Under the pieces are notes generated by a model. That model was given only the letters and a program-made list of their open reading frames with translations. It was not told where the DNA came from and did not search any database. From Craspedostauros australis (lineage: Eukaryota; Bacillariophyta; Bacillariophyceae; Mastogloiales; Achnanthaceae): a stretch of 64,000 nucleotides of DNA. Location of the stretch: the NCBI GenBank assembly GCA_026770025.1, contig JAMXDE010000068.1, forward strand, positions 124,001-188,000, read 5' to 3'. The translations under genes were made by a program, and so were the position numbers. Shown piece by piece: positions 8,810-21,111 of this stretch (its first letter is position 1; the number at the start of each line of letters is the position of its first letter).

Positions 8810-11800
8810 ATGAGCTCCTTCTTTGGCAAGTCCGATCGTTACCCCATCGTGTTCGACGGAAAGAAGTCCAACTGGAACGCATGGAGCGCTAAGTTCCTTA
8901 CCCGCGCTGAACGCAAGGGCTACGGGAACTTTTACCTCCAAGCTGCGGATGCCGTGGTGGTGAAGGATGAACCTCTCGGACCATCCGGTCTTGCCCCGAC
9001 GACAGGCGGAGACTCGGGCACGGGGGAACCCAAGAAGGTGTCAGCCATGTCCTACAAGGAGAAGACTGAGTACCGGAAGGCGTTGGCGAAGTACGCGTTT
9101 GAAGAACTGACCATGGCTATCAACCATGAAACTCCGGAAGGCAATGTTGCCTTCATGGCTGTGCTGGGATGCAAGAGCGGTACCTACGAAGATGGTGATC
9201 CACGCAAGGCGTGGAAGGCGCTCGAGCGCATCTACGAGCAACGTACTGCACCAGTGAAGGCGCAGTTGTTGGCTCAACTCAACGGAATGCGGTTGAAGAA
9301 GGGCGAGCGCCCTGATTCGTTCCTCACCGAGATGGAGGTGCTCCGCAACCGTTTGGGGAATGCTGGCGTGAAGATCGACGTCGAGCAATACAACATGCTT
9401 GTACTCAACGCTCTCGGGAGAGACTACGAGATGGACGTGAAGCTCATAGAGCTCAAGTTCGCAGGCAAAGAAGACAAGATGACAGTTGAAGACATCCGCG
9501 AGGCCGTGTGCCTCACCTACGACCGCCACCATACCAAACATGGTTCTAAGCGCGAAGGAGGCAACCATGGCAAGGAGGAGATGGCCTTGGCCGCGATCGG
9601 TGGGTTCAAGGGGAACTGTCGCAACTGTGGCATCTACGGACACAAGAAGGCGGACTGTCGCTCCCCTACCAAGAGCAGCAACGGCAAGCAAGGCGGTGGC
9701 GCCAAGAAGAACGGCAACCGCGGCAACGGCAACCGCAACAACGGCAACTTCAACGCCGGAGGCTTCAACGGCAAGTGCAAGTTCTGTGGCAAGACAGGCC
9801 ACAAGATCTTGCAATGCTTCAAGTTGAAAGCAGCGATGAAGGACGCAGACTCAGCCAATGTGGCTACTGACGGGATGGACGGCATGGACGACGTCGCGCT
9901 GGTCACCGTCGATGATGTGATGATGTGTCACGAAATCTCAGAGGATGGAAAAATCGCGCGCAACATCGAAAATGTGAGCGAAACCAAAATTCTCACCAAC
10001 CACGAAATCGTGACAACACACACCCACGACACGGAGAGCGGTATCGAAAACCTCATGGAGGACATGGCTCTCATGGTCGTCGATGGAGACCTGGCCGCAG
10101 GGTTCTACAACGGAACCAACAACAACAACGACGATGGATCGGTCGAAGTGGTTGGGATCCGCAGCCCGAACGACTACGGTTACTACGGACCGCAAGTCGA
10201 CGCGGAGCGCATGATGAGCGACAACTTGTTCTCGTCTGATGAGAGCGAAGCTGACGAAACCGAAAGCAACGAGATCGCGATGCCCGGCATCGACCTCCAC
10301 GCGACGGCCTCAGCAAGGCGACCAGAGCCGATTTACAACGTGCGCCCCATCCGCTCCTACTTGGACGGATTGATCGAGACCGCGTCTCGACGCGACAGAG
10401 ACAACGCGTGGTGCCCACTGTGCCTGACCAAAGGGCCTTTGTTCTCGTGGTGTGTTGACTGCCCGTTCTGCCCATTCTTGATCCTCATCCCAGGAGGACC
10501 AAAGGGAGACGTGCCCGTAACACCAGCCGAGAAGCTCCAACGCCGCCAAATCCTTGGAAGCGACAGCCCTCCCTATGCGGTGAGATGCTCGCTGTCCAAC
10601 GTGATGCCTGCGAACGATGTTCGTTCCGACCTCTCGCTCATCTGCTATGACGCGATGGAGGCATACCAAGGCATCGACGAGAACCGCATGGAAGTGCGGA
10701 GTGTGTACTTCATGCTGATGACCATCGGCGTGATCGGAGCATACGACGTGGCGAGCAAGGCAATCGACATCAACGATCTGCTTGAGGAGAATCGTCTCCC
10801 GCCACTCCCAAAGAACCTGATCTCGCGTATGAGCGCCATGGCCGCGGATCGCCTGCTCTGGATTCACCATCCATCGGACAACGGCGTGCGCGACGGACAC
10901 ATGTTCGACGAGTTGCCTGTCTACGGGTACAACCATGCGCATGAACTAGCCATGGTGATCGGTGACACGTACGACGCCGGCGAACGCAAGAAGAACATCG
11001 CGCCAGATCGCCACGAGGCAAACACCTGGCTTGGCGACTCGGGGGCATCATGCCATCTCACCAACAGCGACGAGGGCATGACCAACGTGCGCCTCGCGAG
11101 CTTCGCAGTGAAGGTGGGAAGCGGGCGCTACCTCAAAGCAACGAAGGTGGGCGACAAACGGATGAAGGTGATGCAGAAGGATGGCTTGGAGGTCATCATC
11201 ATCCTCAAGGCGGTGAAGTTCGTCCCCAAGCTTTGGGTCAACCTCCTGAGCATCACGAAGGCACTCGAAAGCGGATTCGACATCAGCAACAAGGGTGTGG
11301 TGATGGCTCTCGAGAAGAACGGATTGCGTATCCGTTTCGACCGCATCATGGCGACTCACAGTGGATTCGTTTCCGGCGTGAACATGGTGGCGGTCCCAGC
11401 CGAACATGAGATGGCAAACATTGGTGTGTCCACCGGCAAGGCGGTCGACATCAATCAAATCCATAAAATGTTAGGCCACGTTGACACTTACACTATCTCG
11501 CGCACTGCTGCGCGATACGGATGGAATGTCATAGGACGAATGAATCCATGTGAGGACTGTGCTATCGGCAAATCTCGACAAAAATGTTTGTCGAAAATGT
11601 CACAGGCGAAGGCGAGCAGAGTTGGCGAACGGCTGTTCATGGATACCTCCAGTGTCCAGACGTACAGTTTTGGTCGCGGAAAATTCTGGCTCCTGATCAT
11701 TGACGACTACAGCGACTACTGCTGGAGCTACTTCATCAAAGAGAAGAGTGAAGTGGGATCGAAGATGATGTCGCTCTTGAGATGGCTCAAGGCGAATCAG

Positions 11801-14446
11801 AACGTGACTGTCAAGAATATCAGATGTGACAACGCAGGAGAGAACTACAGCGCAGAGGCGCAGCTACTCGAGGAGGGATTCGGCCCGACGTTCGAATACA
11901 CGGCAGCTTCAACTCCACAGCAGAATGGTCGCGTGGAACGGAAATTCGCTGTGCTATACGGAAAGGTCAGGGCGATGCTCAATCAGACCCACCTACCAAA
12001 GCATCTACGAGGAAAGCTATGGGCCGAAGCAGCAAGAACAGCAACGCAACTCGAGAACATCATTGGAACGAAGTCGAGAGAACCGGCTTGCGTACTATTC
12101 AATGGGCAGACACCCACATACGTGGACGGACTGCGTTTGTTCGGCGAGATTGGCATGGTGTTCATTGGAGGCCGAGTGATCAAGGCGAAGCTGGACGATC
12201 GGTCCAAACCTGCTATGTTCGTCGGATACGGACAGTCACATGCGAGCGGTGTATACCGAATGATGAACCTCGCAACGGCAAGGATCCTAATCACGCGAGA
12301 CGTGACATGGATGAACCAGTCATATGGGCAATTCAAGGGTGTTGAGAATGCCAACAGATCGGTGATATATGATCTGGATGACGACGACTCTGAGACTGGA
12401 GATGCAATCCAAAGAAAGAGAGTGACTTGGGGGCGAAGCTCGAATATCGCGAGGAACGCGAAGATCGGCGTCGCAGAGAGGAGCGGAAGAGCCGGACACA
12501 CACAAGGAAACACAGATGACACCGCTCACGAGCAAGATGACTTGCTACCTACCCAAGGGGAAGAACCATCGTACAATGATGAGGGCGATGAATCCGGAAG
12601 GGACAATGACCGTGCGGGGCGGATCGATTCGGTTATTGAGCAATCGACTGCTCGCACTCCCGTGAGACCATTGGCGCGCGTACCAAGGATGGTGAGTGGC
12701 CTGGCAGGCTACAACAACTCACCGATTCCCCAAGAGGAGAGGGAACAAGAATCAGAATCAGATTCGGAATCGGAGGCAGGCGAAGCATCAGCATCAGGAG
12801 ATGAGGATGGCTATGACACTGCGCAGGAGACGATGATAGTCCCCGCGGCTACTGGAGGACCCAACTTCCACACAGATGGGTCGATGTTCAACAGAGACGT
12901 CGCCAGCATGATGATCGATACTACCCAAGGGAGGATGAGACTTATCGACTTCATCGCTGCGAGTCAAGATGTTGAGAACGAACGGAATGGTGAGTGGTCC
13001 GAACAAGCCAATACGGCTGTGATGTTGGATCCAACGACGTTCGAGGAGTGCTGGGATCATGCTGATCCTGAGAAGAGAGAGAAGTGGCGTGGTGCTATCA
13101 ACAAGGAATTCACCGACATGGCCAGAAGAGGAGTATGGCAGAAGATCAAAAAGAGCGAGATGCCAGACGACCGACGATGCGTGAAGACCAAGTGGGTGTT
13201 CAAGGAGAAGAGGAATGGCGTATTCCGCGCCCGACTGGTTGCATGTGGGTACTCCCAGATTGCAGGAGTCGACTACTCAGCGCATCATGCACCGGTGATC
13301 CACGACGCTACCTACCGAGTGATGCTAACCATGAAGATGCTTCTTCGAATGGACTGCATCATCATCGACTTCGAGACAGCGTTCTTGCATGGGGATCTCG
13401 AAGAGGAGATCTACATGCAATGCCCGAAAGGCATGAGGCATGAAGCCAATGAATGCTTATTGCTCAAGAAGACGATCTATGGGCTCGTGCAGAGCGCCAG
13501 GCAATGGAACAAGAAGCTGGTCGACATCCTGATTGAAATGGGATTCAGACAGAGCAAGGTGGATCCATGCCTCCTGATTCGGAATCAGGAAGGGAGACTG
13601 TTACTGATCGGAACCTACGTCGACGACTGCCTGTGCATCGGGGATGAACAGGAGCTGAAGGACCTCGTGGGGGACATCAAGGCAAAGCGATTCGGTATCA
13701 AGGTGGAAGAAGATCTCGAAGACTACCTCAGTTGTAAGATCAACTTCAACCACAACGAGACCAATTGCTGGGTGAACCAACCGCACATCATCAACAACAT
13801 CGTCAACACTTTCAAGGACGACGTGATGAAGCTGCAACGATACGGTACACCAGGGACGCCGGGACAAGGCATCCAGAGAGAGAGTGACTCACCAAAGGTC
13901 GACAAGCAGCGACACAGCAACTACCGAAGCGGAGTGGGAATGTTGCTGTACCTGGTGAAACACTCAAGACCCGACATCGCCAATGCAGTGCGAGAGCTGA
14001 CCAAGGTGTTGGACGGACCAACGGCCGCAGCGTACAAAGAGATGCTGAGAGTCATGAAGTTCGTGTCGGATACGAGGGAGTACGGTCTAAAGATGAGACC
14101 GAAACCTTTGGAGAACGATGCATGGAAGATTGTGGTGTACACCGACAGCGAGTTCGCCGGTGACAAGGACAATCGCATCAGTGTGGGAGGACACCTCGTC
14201 CTACTACAGGGAGTGCCTATCATCTGGAGATCGAAGGCACAACGCAGCGTGACGCTGAGCTCAACAGAGGCAGAGTACGTTGCACTGTCGGAAGCAGGCA
14301 AGGAGATCCGCTTCCTGACGCAATTGATGAGTGACATCGGGTTGGAGATACACAAGCCGACAGACGTGATGGTTGACAACGTGGGAGCAATCTTCATCGC
14401 TTCCAACCCATCAACATCGGCCAGAACCAGGCACATCGATATCTGA
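8810..14446 (+). pseudogene. Copia Gag-Pol polyprotein (family A) with a TGA inside RNase H
   Basis: From ATG 8810 (first ATG after the leader) the frame runs 1,878 residues. Gag has two CX2CX4HX4C knuckles near residues 270 and 323. A ~400-residue region follows with a Cys cluster (CPLCLTKGPLFSWCVDCPFC, ~537). Then come protease DSGA (~743), the integrase H-H-C-C site (MLGH ~885; CEDC ~915) with D (~943), D (RCDNAGEN ~1005) and E (NGRVERKF ~1039), RT with YVDD (~1603), and RNase H with TDSE (~1777) and SSTEAEY (~1817). The frame ends at TGA 14444-14446, where family B has Arg in HIDVRHH, consistent with CGA to TGA. Another 55 in-frame codons (HHFIREL...EDNIADGFTKN) follow up to TGA 14612-14614. 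Protease, integrase and RT remain intact. Confidence 0.93.
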
Positions 14447-14614
14447 CATCACTTCATCCGAGAGCTGATTGCGAACAAAGAGGCTAGAGCCCGGTTCGTA
14501 CGTTCAGAGGACAACATCGCAGACGGCTTCACCAAGAACACGAAGAAAGAGATCTACGACAGACACAAGGGAGATATCATCCAGCCTCGGTCAGCAGTGG
14601 ACCGAGAGGAGTGA
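14447..14614 (+). pseudogene. Detached C-terminal end of RNase H after the premature TGA
   Basis: It continues in frame after the stop, with the conserved HH...RSEDNIADGFTK block seen in the intact family-B element (HHYVRNM...SEQNTSDGFTKN). It would be made only by readthrough of the TGA at 14444. Confidence 0.85.
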
Positions 14615-14674
14615 GAGGGATGGTGGTGCAAGAGAGTGATGGAGTGTGGAGTCTATGGTATGATGTCGATGCGA

Positions 14675-14685
14675 CAATGGAAGGG
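14675..14685 (+). promoter_or_regulatory. Polypurine tract of the family-A copia
   Basis: CAATGGAAGGG abuts the 3' LTR. Such a tract is the usual primer for plus-strand DNA synthesis in LTR elements. Confidence 0.6.
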
Positions 14686-15475
14686 TGTCAGGAATCGAGG
14701 GTGCGACTATGTCGTATTATCCTAGATTGCCGCACCTCCCATAATACCAAAATTAGACTGACCGATCTATCAAAGTCGGACACGCTCCCAAGTCCATTGT
14801 GGACCTCCTCCTCTGTGTGTCAAGAGTATGACGGACGACGGACAGACGAATCGTGAGACATGTTTTGAGTGGATTGACGAACTGGCATGGCGAACGGAGG
14901 ATGTAAAAGGGAGACTGGAACACCGAAGTGTTCCAAGCATGAGGGTTGACCGGTTAACCTGAAACATCTATGCGAATGCGCTACCACGGTTGAGTCGCTC
15001 AGAACCCAGAACATGATTACGTGACTGACAGAGAACCAGCGAAGGAGAACAAAGCGCGGACTGGAACAGCATCGAAGGACTACACTGATTGTGCCAGAAC
15101 TCCATGTTCTGAGCAAGTGTGAATGTTGATGGACATGTGAGAAGAGTGAGTGAACAACACGGAAGAGTGCACTGAATGAGTGACGGATGTCTGATGAGAA
15201 GAGAGTGAATCGAGCATCGACATGCATGCGCCTCAGGAGTGTAGACTGATCTCTCAACAGCTGAGCATGATGAAATGCACTTGTCATGAGCAATGAAATG
15301 GACATGACGGAGAGAGATTGCAATGATGATCATGAGGGGCAACTACAGGAGGCCATCAGCATCATCATGGGCAAACGAGTTGACGATTTGAGAAATGAGT
15401 GTGTTGTTCTCACAGTTCTAAAACGGTACAGTTTAATAAGCATTAGACTATATCTATAACCCCGGATTTCCAACA
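14686..15475 (+). repeat. 3' LTR of the family-A copia
   Basis: 790 bp. I find no difference from the 5' LTR, including the frames they contain and both termini. It is followed by the second GAGCAG. Confidence 0.95.
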
Positions 15476-15481
15476 GAGCAG

Positions 15482-16944
15482 GGAATGAAATAGGGAGTGC
15501 AACGGAGAGAGAGGCGCAGCACATTTTTGAAGAGTAACCTCAATAGTTCTACAGTTGTCCATTGAGCAACTACACTACCAGACAACTGTGTTCGTGACAT
15601 GACTTGCTTAGGACTCTCATGCGTACCGCTGCAGCGCACGAATGTTGATATGGTAGGAACATCTCTAGCATGTTATTACGATAGGTCCCATCCATTGACA
15701 GTATCTTTCATGGTGGAGATCAAAAGGAAAAGCAGAGTGCGGTTTGAGGATGGCGAGATGGCGAAGGAACCACATCGCAGATACCGACACTGAATGTAAC
15801 CCTATGTTAATGGTGGAAACAAGCAACCCATGTTCACAACTGCCAAGAATGATCGCATGCTGACGATCGCGTTGCTCGCAACAGTACATGCCATTCAATG
15901 AGGTAGATAGTTACCTCCCGATTGATCCTCCCTCGATTCGCCTCTATCACAACCAAACACTGGTTGTTGTCCGCAAGCAGCGTCGCAAGAGCCAAGTTAT
16001 CGCGTGATTCTGGCCTCTTTTGTGCCCTTCGTGATACAATGCACCGACACAACTCTCACATGTGTATGAGTGAGATTTAGAAGGCAAAGCACAACTATGG
16101 CATTGAAATAGCGTTACGACAACACTGCAATAGCCTCGCAATGGCCTCAGGCTTAGTCATATATCCAAGCAAACGACAGCCAAAATCGCCCACAAAGTGG
16201 CCACCAAATCGATTCTTCTCGCATTTCGCAATTGACCGGCATGCTCTGAGCAACGCAGAGAAGTACATGATGCATCTCCATCAATTGCAACCAACACATA
16301 CCGAGTAACACTCCCGTGGCTTGAACACCGAGCGCTTTCGAAGCAATGAACACAAGAGTGTATTACAACCCAACTCTCTCGAGAGCATGGATTTCTGGAG
16401 GCATCGCTCCATTCACATCATTGCAACCGTTGATTGTGTAATCCCACACAATTCCAAACCAAAGAAAGCATCGACAGGCTATCCTACACTATCCTTCCAT
16501 ACATCTTCCATACATCTTCCATACATCTCCCATACATCGTCCAGACGAGCATCCACATCTCAGGTTGGAGCGATCTCTCAGGAGGTCAAACAATAAATCC
16601 CGACGGTCGCACACTCACAAAGACTGACGAAAACGAGAAACACTATCGGTGACGACGACGGCGAAGAAGGGAGCGACCAAGCAATTGATCCAGGAGAGAG
16701 GGCGACCAAGGAAACGCAGCAGCGGCAGTGCACGTATCGGTTGCGTCCACTGAGTGACTGAGTGTGTGCGAGAGACGCCAATCCAGGCATTGAACGCATA
16801 GATTCAGGCGCATGTGACTGCGACGGCAACTCCAGCTTCGATTCTAGTCACAACAACGCAACCAGCAATACCACCAGCACATCATCAACTGCACCAACAT
16901 CAAGATCAATACTCATACTCATACAAGAACAGCATACATGCACA
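15482..16944. other. Upstream region of the 16945 gene, no gene seen
   Basis: Only short frames occur here. Near 16480-16550 there is a short CATACATCTTC/CATACATCTCC repeat. The last 200 bp are probably the promoter and 5' UTR of the 16945 gene. The frame is open upstream to about 16762, but the reading there is Ser/Thr/Asn rich and less protein-like. Confidence 0.45.
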
Positions 16945-18186
16945 ATGGCCATCCCACAAAGCCCATCGCAAAAGTCACCCCGCTCTGTGAATCGTTCACA
17001 GAGAGCCGCACCTTCGACGCCCGCTCCCGTGTTCAACACCAAGCGCAGGCAGAGGAGGACACCGACCTCCCAGGAGCATCGGGAAGCCACACTGCAGCAG
17101 CAACGCCGAACCTCGCTGCCATCCTCGCCTATTCCAAGATCGAACAGGCGAGAAGTGCTACATCCAGCAACGCCGCCACCTGCCGCGGCAATTCGCAGTG
17201 CGCAGTGCAGCTCGGATTCAATGGTCGCCCACGCTCGATCGCAGCAGGTCGTAGCGGAGACCCGGCGAAGGAGAAACACGGTGCAGTTCACTCAGATGCC
17301 GGATATCTTCGAGTTCCCCATCACTCTCCACGCACCCTGCAGCATGGACGTGCAACCACTCAAGTCATGCCTTTCGTCCGAGTCCTGGTCTGCAAGAGCC
17401 GAGACGTTGAGGGTCCGATTCTCGACCGTCCAAGTCCAGGAGATGCAGGCCATCTTGGATACCGGCGGCGCCATGGTTCCGTCCGGTGGGGCGCCCTTGT
17501 CCATGGGGTGGAAGCCAAAGCGCAGATGGGCGGTCTCTGTGGACTGCGTCGAACATCAACGGCACAACATCGTCATGCACATGGCCTCATTCAGCGAATC
17601 GGCATCCTTGTCGTCCAGCGATTCATCGACAGCGTCATCATCATCGTCGGCAGAGTCCACGCCGACGCACACTTCCTTGCTGTCGCCATCGAGTTCACCC
17701 GCCCGGTTCTCTCCATCTTCCGTGATTCCGGAGACCTTGACATCGCCCATGTCACCTTACGTCAAACGACCCCAATACCTGCCACTTTCACCCGCGGAAC
17801 GGTGGCAGATCCTGCAAAGGATCGGATCTCCTCCAAACCAAATCAAGAAAGCCATCACACGTTCCAAGTTGCTGCAGGAGCGACGGCTTGAGACGAATCT
17901 GCTGCACGACATCGAAGTGGCGCAGCATCAGGCCCGGCAAAAGATGTGGACTCAGCCACGACACGCGATGTACTCGTCGCATGAGCTGCGCGAGGTGATG
18001 GGCATCGATCACGCGTACGCTGCGGCCAGCAGCCCAATCCAATTGCCGCGACACAGATCGTCGGTGTTGTTGCATCAGATGTCGCCCAACTATGCTTCGC
18101 TCAACCAATCGCCATCGTATACGAACGTGATGAAGCGTCGTCTCGATTCCGACATCACAAGGCACATCCAGTCCGTGCCATTTTAA
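16945..18186 (+). CDS. Uncharacterised protein, paralogue of the 7160 protein
   Basis: 413 residues from ATG 16945 (MAIPQSPSQKSP). I prefer this ATG for its context (CACAATGGCC) over codons further upstream in the same frame. The N-terminal 90 residues are basic with SPSQKSPR and R-rich runs, possibly a nuclear signal. Conserved blocks: VRFSTVQVQEM...LDTGG, GGAPLSMGWKPKRRWAVSVD (~residue 180-200), a Ser-rich acidic spacer with Ser-Asp-Ser-Ser runs, LSPAERWQILQRIGSPPNQIKKA (~285-305) and LLQERRLETNLLHDIE. Both halves align in order with the protein at 7160-7915. No catalytic motif is visible. I cannot name a function. Confidence 0.75.
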   Translation: MAIPQSPSQKSPRSVNRSQRAAPSTPAPVFNTKRRQRRTPTSQEHREATLQQQRRTSLPSSPIPRSNRREVLHPATPPPAAAIRSAQCSSDSMVAHARSQQVVAETRRRRNTVQFTQMPDIFEFPITLHAPCSMDVQPLKSCLSSESWSARAETLRVRFSTVQVQEMQAILDTGGAMVPSGGAPLSMGWKPKRRWAVSVDCVEHQRHNIVMHMASFSESASLSSSDSSTASSSSSAESTPTHTSLLSPSSSPARFSPSSVIPETLTSPMSPYVKRPQYLPLSPAERWQILQRIGSPPNQIKKAITRSKLLQERRLETNLLHDIEVAQHQARQKMWTQPRHAMYSSHELREVMGIDHAYAAASSPIQLPRHRSSVLLHQMSPNYASLNQSPSYTNVMKRRLDSDITRHIQSVPF

Positions 18187-19176
18187 TAGCATGCCCATGC
18201 TGTCCTTGCAAAGAGAGATCCACTCGGAATCACTCAAAGCAATGCACTTGAGTGCAATTGCAAAATGGGATGGGATAGTGTGGTGTGGCAGTAACAGATA
18301 ACATCACCTCTCTCTCTCTCTCTCTGGTGTTGCTTGACGGAGGTAGTCAGAGTACCCAATCTCTTGTGTCAACACCACGATCACAACCAACAACGAATGA
18401 GGACAGAATCAAGGTGTTTGGAAAAGTGTGGGACTTGTGCCATCTTGTGCGCACGCATTCTTTTCTCCTTCAACTTTATCACCGGAATCGTCGCGACCAC
18501 CAATGACGTAGTTTTGTTCGGTGGAACTCTAATTGCTTGGACAGCTGATTTGTCAGTTGAGTTCTCTGGACAGAATCTGTGACTTTTCGCGTGTGCTTGT
18601 GGAGTCATGACACCGTTCGCGTTTGTCTGTCCCATAATTATCATTGTCACTCAGACAAGAAAAGGCGTCGCAACAAGATAGCGAAGATGGAGGTGTCTTG
18701 CGCACAATTTGCCTGTCCGAACAACGCATCCGATCAACACCATGACGCATGTCACGAGTTGTGGTGTCCACACGTTTTGTTCCTCCAAACCTTTCCACAA
18801 CCACTCTGCCTCCAACACACACAGAGAGGGGACTGGAGCGTCTGATCATTCACAAGAGGACACGAGTGTCGGCACGGTATGGAACTGCGTTTCTGGGAAT
18901 GCCAAACGCGTAGCCACTCTTCAGCCAGGTCATTCACCACGAAGCAAGCAACGACTGCTTTGGCGACATCATCATCATCCTCCTCCTCCGAAGAAGACAA
19001 TCAGAGCACCATCTCTCCAAGAGCGCGATTATTCACACGAGTAGATAGTGATAGATAGTGATAGATACTGATAGATAGATAGAGAGACCCCCGCATCCTC
19101 GTACCTCCGTTCATGCCTCCATTCGTACTTGCACTCACTGCCAACAAGTCAATCACAAACGAACGAACCCGATGCG
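18187..19176. other. Intergenic region with simple repeats
   Basis: There is a CT run at 18308-18325 and a GATA-type run (GATAGATAGTGATAGATA...) at about 19042-19086. The latter lies just upstream of the GPCR start and is probably in its promoter or 5' UTR. No supported gene. Confidence 0.6.
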
Positions 19177-21111
19177 ATGGGACAGGATCGCACAGATGCG
19201 CAGTACATAGCGATGGGGGTCGCGATGACGACATCCAGCCTGCTCTCCATCGTGGGATCATCCTTGATCATCTACATGACCAGACGCGACCTATCCTTGG
19301 TCTACCATCGCATCCTCATCGTGATCTCCATCGCGGACATCATCGCTGGTGCATTCAATGCGGTCCATCTCTTCCTCGTCCCGTCCGACCGCACGGACAG
19401 CCCCATCGCATTCGGAAACGACACGACGTGCACCATGCTCGGTTTCGCCCTCAACAGCGCCCCCATGATCATCACGCCGTACAACACCTTCCTGGCCGTC
19501 AACTTTCTGCTGCAGATACGGTACCGATGGACGAATCGACAAATTGCAATGCAGATCGAGCCGTATGTCTTCCTCCTCACGATTCTCATGGCCATCTGCA
19601 TTCCCAGCATCGGGCTCCTCCAGAATTCATTCGCATTGAACTACCTCAGTGGGTATTGCATCTTTGGCACGTATTCGGAAACGTGTACTACGGAAGAAGT
19701 AGTGGTATTGCTTCAGGATGACATGCACAATGCTACGACTACGACAACAACGATACAGCACTGCACACCCGATGCGCTGAGTCTCAATTTGCTCAGCATC
19801 ATCGTTTCGTTCCTCGTCGGTATCATTGCGACGCTGGGTATCGCCAGCACGTACGCGCTGTACAGCTCGGTCTATTCAACGTACACAGCCAATGCACGGT
19901 ATGCGACGGATAATGAGCCAGTTGTCAGCGAATCCATGGCAATGACGATCGCGGACAGCGCGGAAGAGATTGCTGCACGGCGAAAGAGGAAACGAAGGCG
20001 ATTGTTCATCACATCGAAGCTGCAACAGGAACGATTCAAGCAGATCACGCAGCAGTGCATCCTGTATGGATTGTGAGTTCGGTCTGTGGGAGGGGAGCAG
20101 GTCACTCTTGCCATGGTTGTGCTTCGTATGAGCATGGAGCACTTGTGCGTGCAGCGTATCCTCTACAATGCTCTCTCTTTGATTTGATTTGATTTGATGT
20201 ATCCATGTTGGTTATGTCCTTGGCGATCCATTTTGAGTCTCCATTCAGCGCACCGTGCTTCTGCTCATCTCTCTCCCTCCTTTGCCCCCCAACTCTACCA
20301 ACACAACTTAACTGATAAACACTTGCCCCTATGCAGAGCCTTCGGAAACACATCCATCTGGCCGATGGCATTCACGATCGTCGACCTCACAATGGAGACG
20401 CAAGACAAGTTGGGTTCGCCGGGGATCTTCCTGCTGGTCTTCCTCACATGCGTCTTCATGCCGTTGCAGGGTGCATTCAATTTCATTGTTTTCATTTGGC
20501 CCAAGTACCAACGCGTGCACAAGCTGCTTCGGAAACCCATGGGATCGCATGACATGATGATGCACTCTGTCGAATCGAATGGCGACTCCATTGTGGGAAG
20601 CAGCGAGATGCAGCATGCAACCTCGTTGGCGAAACAGAGCACAAGCAGCACCGGCGAGATGCATGGCTACGCCGGTGTCGCAGAGATAAAGGGCGACAGC
20701 ATGAGATGGTTCAGGATCATCCTCATGATCATCCAAGATGAGGATGCAACATCAGCGAGATTTTCCAGCAGAGCGTCGGACTTGCGCATGCGATCGAATC
20801 GTCGTGTATCTGAGGAATTATCATCGTACTTCAGCAGGTTTCGTGAGGGTAGTGTGGATGCAGTTGATCAGGACAGTAAATCACCGCAGCATGTTGCCGT
20901 ACAAGATGAAATGAATGAGTCCACCATGCAGCAGGCCCGCAAGGATCCATCTCTTTCGGCAGAAACGCAAGAGGACGAGGTTGTGGGTGAGAACAGCAAT
21001 ACCAGCGAAAGCAATGAAGAAACCAATGCTGAGAGTCAGCAGAGACAGGCTGTACCTGGAAAGCCACGGTCGATGCACCTTCTGATCGATCATACAGGCG
21101 ATGTCAAATGA
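19177..21111 (+). CDS. Seven-transmembrane (GPCR-like) receptor, two exons
   Basis: Exons 19177-20072 and 20337-21111, 556 residues, start MGQDRTDAQY. Intron 20073-20336 has donor GTGAGT, acceptor ATGCAG and a TTAACTGATAAAC branch-like stretch. Splicing joins ...CILYGL to AFGNTSIWPMAF in frame. Seven hydrophobic helices can be placed: ~13-34, 45-69, ~88-115 (after CTMLGF), ~130-155, ~203-235, ~285-315 (across the splice) and ~330-355, which ends PLQGAFNFIVFIWPKY. ECL2 has Cys in GYCIFGTYSETC, which can pair with CTM before helix 3. The C-terminal tail (~200 residues) is hydrophilic, Ser/Glu rich. The layout fits a cAMP-receptor/secretin-like GPCR as expanded in diatoms. Ligand and G-protein coupling are unknown. 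It should sit in the plasma membrane. Confidence 0.85.
20073..20336 (+). other. Intron in the GPCR gene
   Basis: GT-AG intron of 264 bp. Without removal the frame ends at TGA right after the donor, and exon 2 supplies the missing helices, so splicing is needed for a complete receptor. Confidence 0.85.

Larger units (their letters stand above)
7933..15475 (+). mobile_element. Complete Ty1/copia LTR retrotransposon, family A (7,543 bp)
   Basis: Two 790-bp LTRs (TGTCAGG...CCAACA) at 7933-8722 and 14686-15475 appear identical over their whole length. A perfect 6-bp target duplication GAGCAG brackets the element. It has a palindromic sequence in the primer site, one long gag-pol ORF in copia order (Gag, protease, integrase, RT, RNase H) and a purine-rich tract before the 3' LTR. 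Identical LTRs indicate a very recent insertion. It lies between the two related host genes at 7160 and 16945. Confidence 0.97.
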
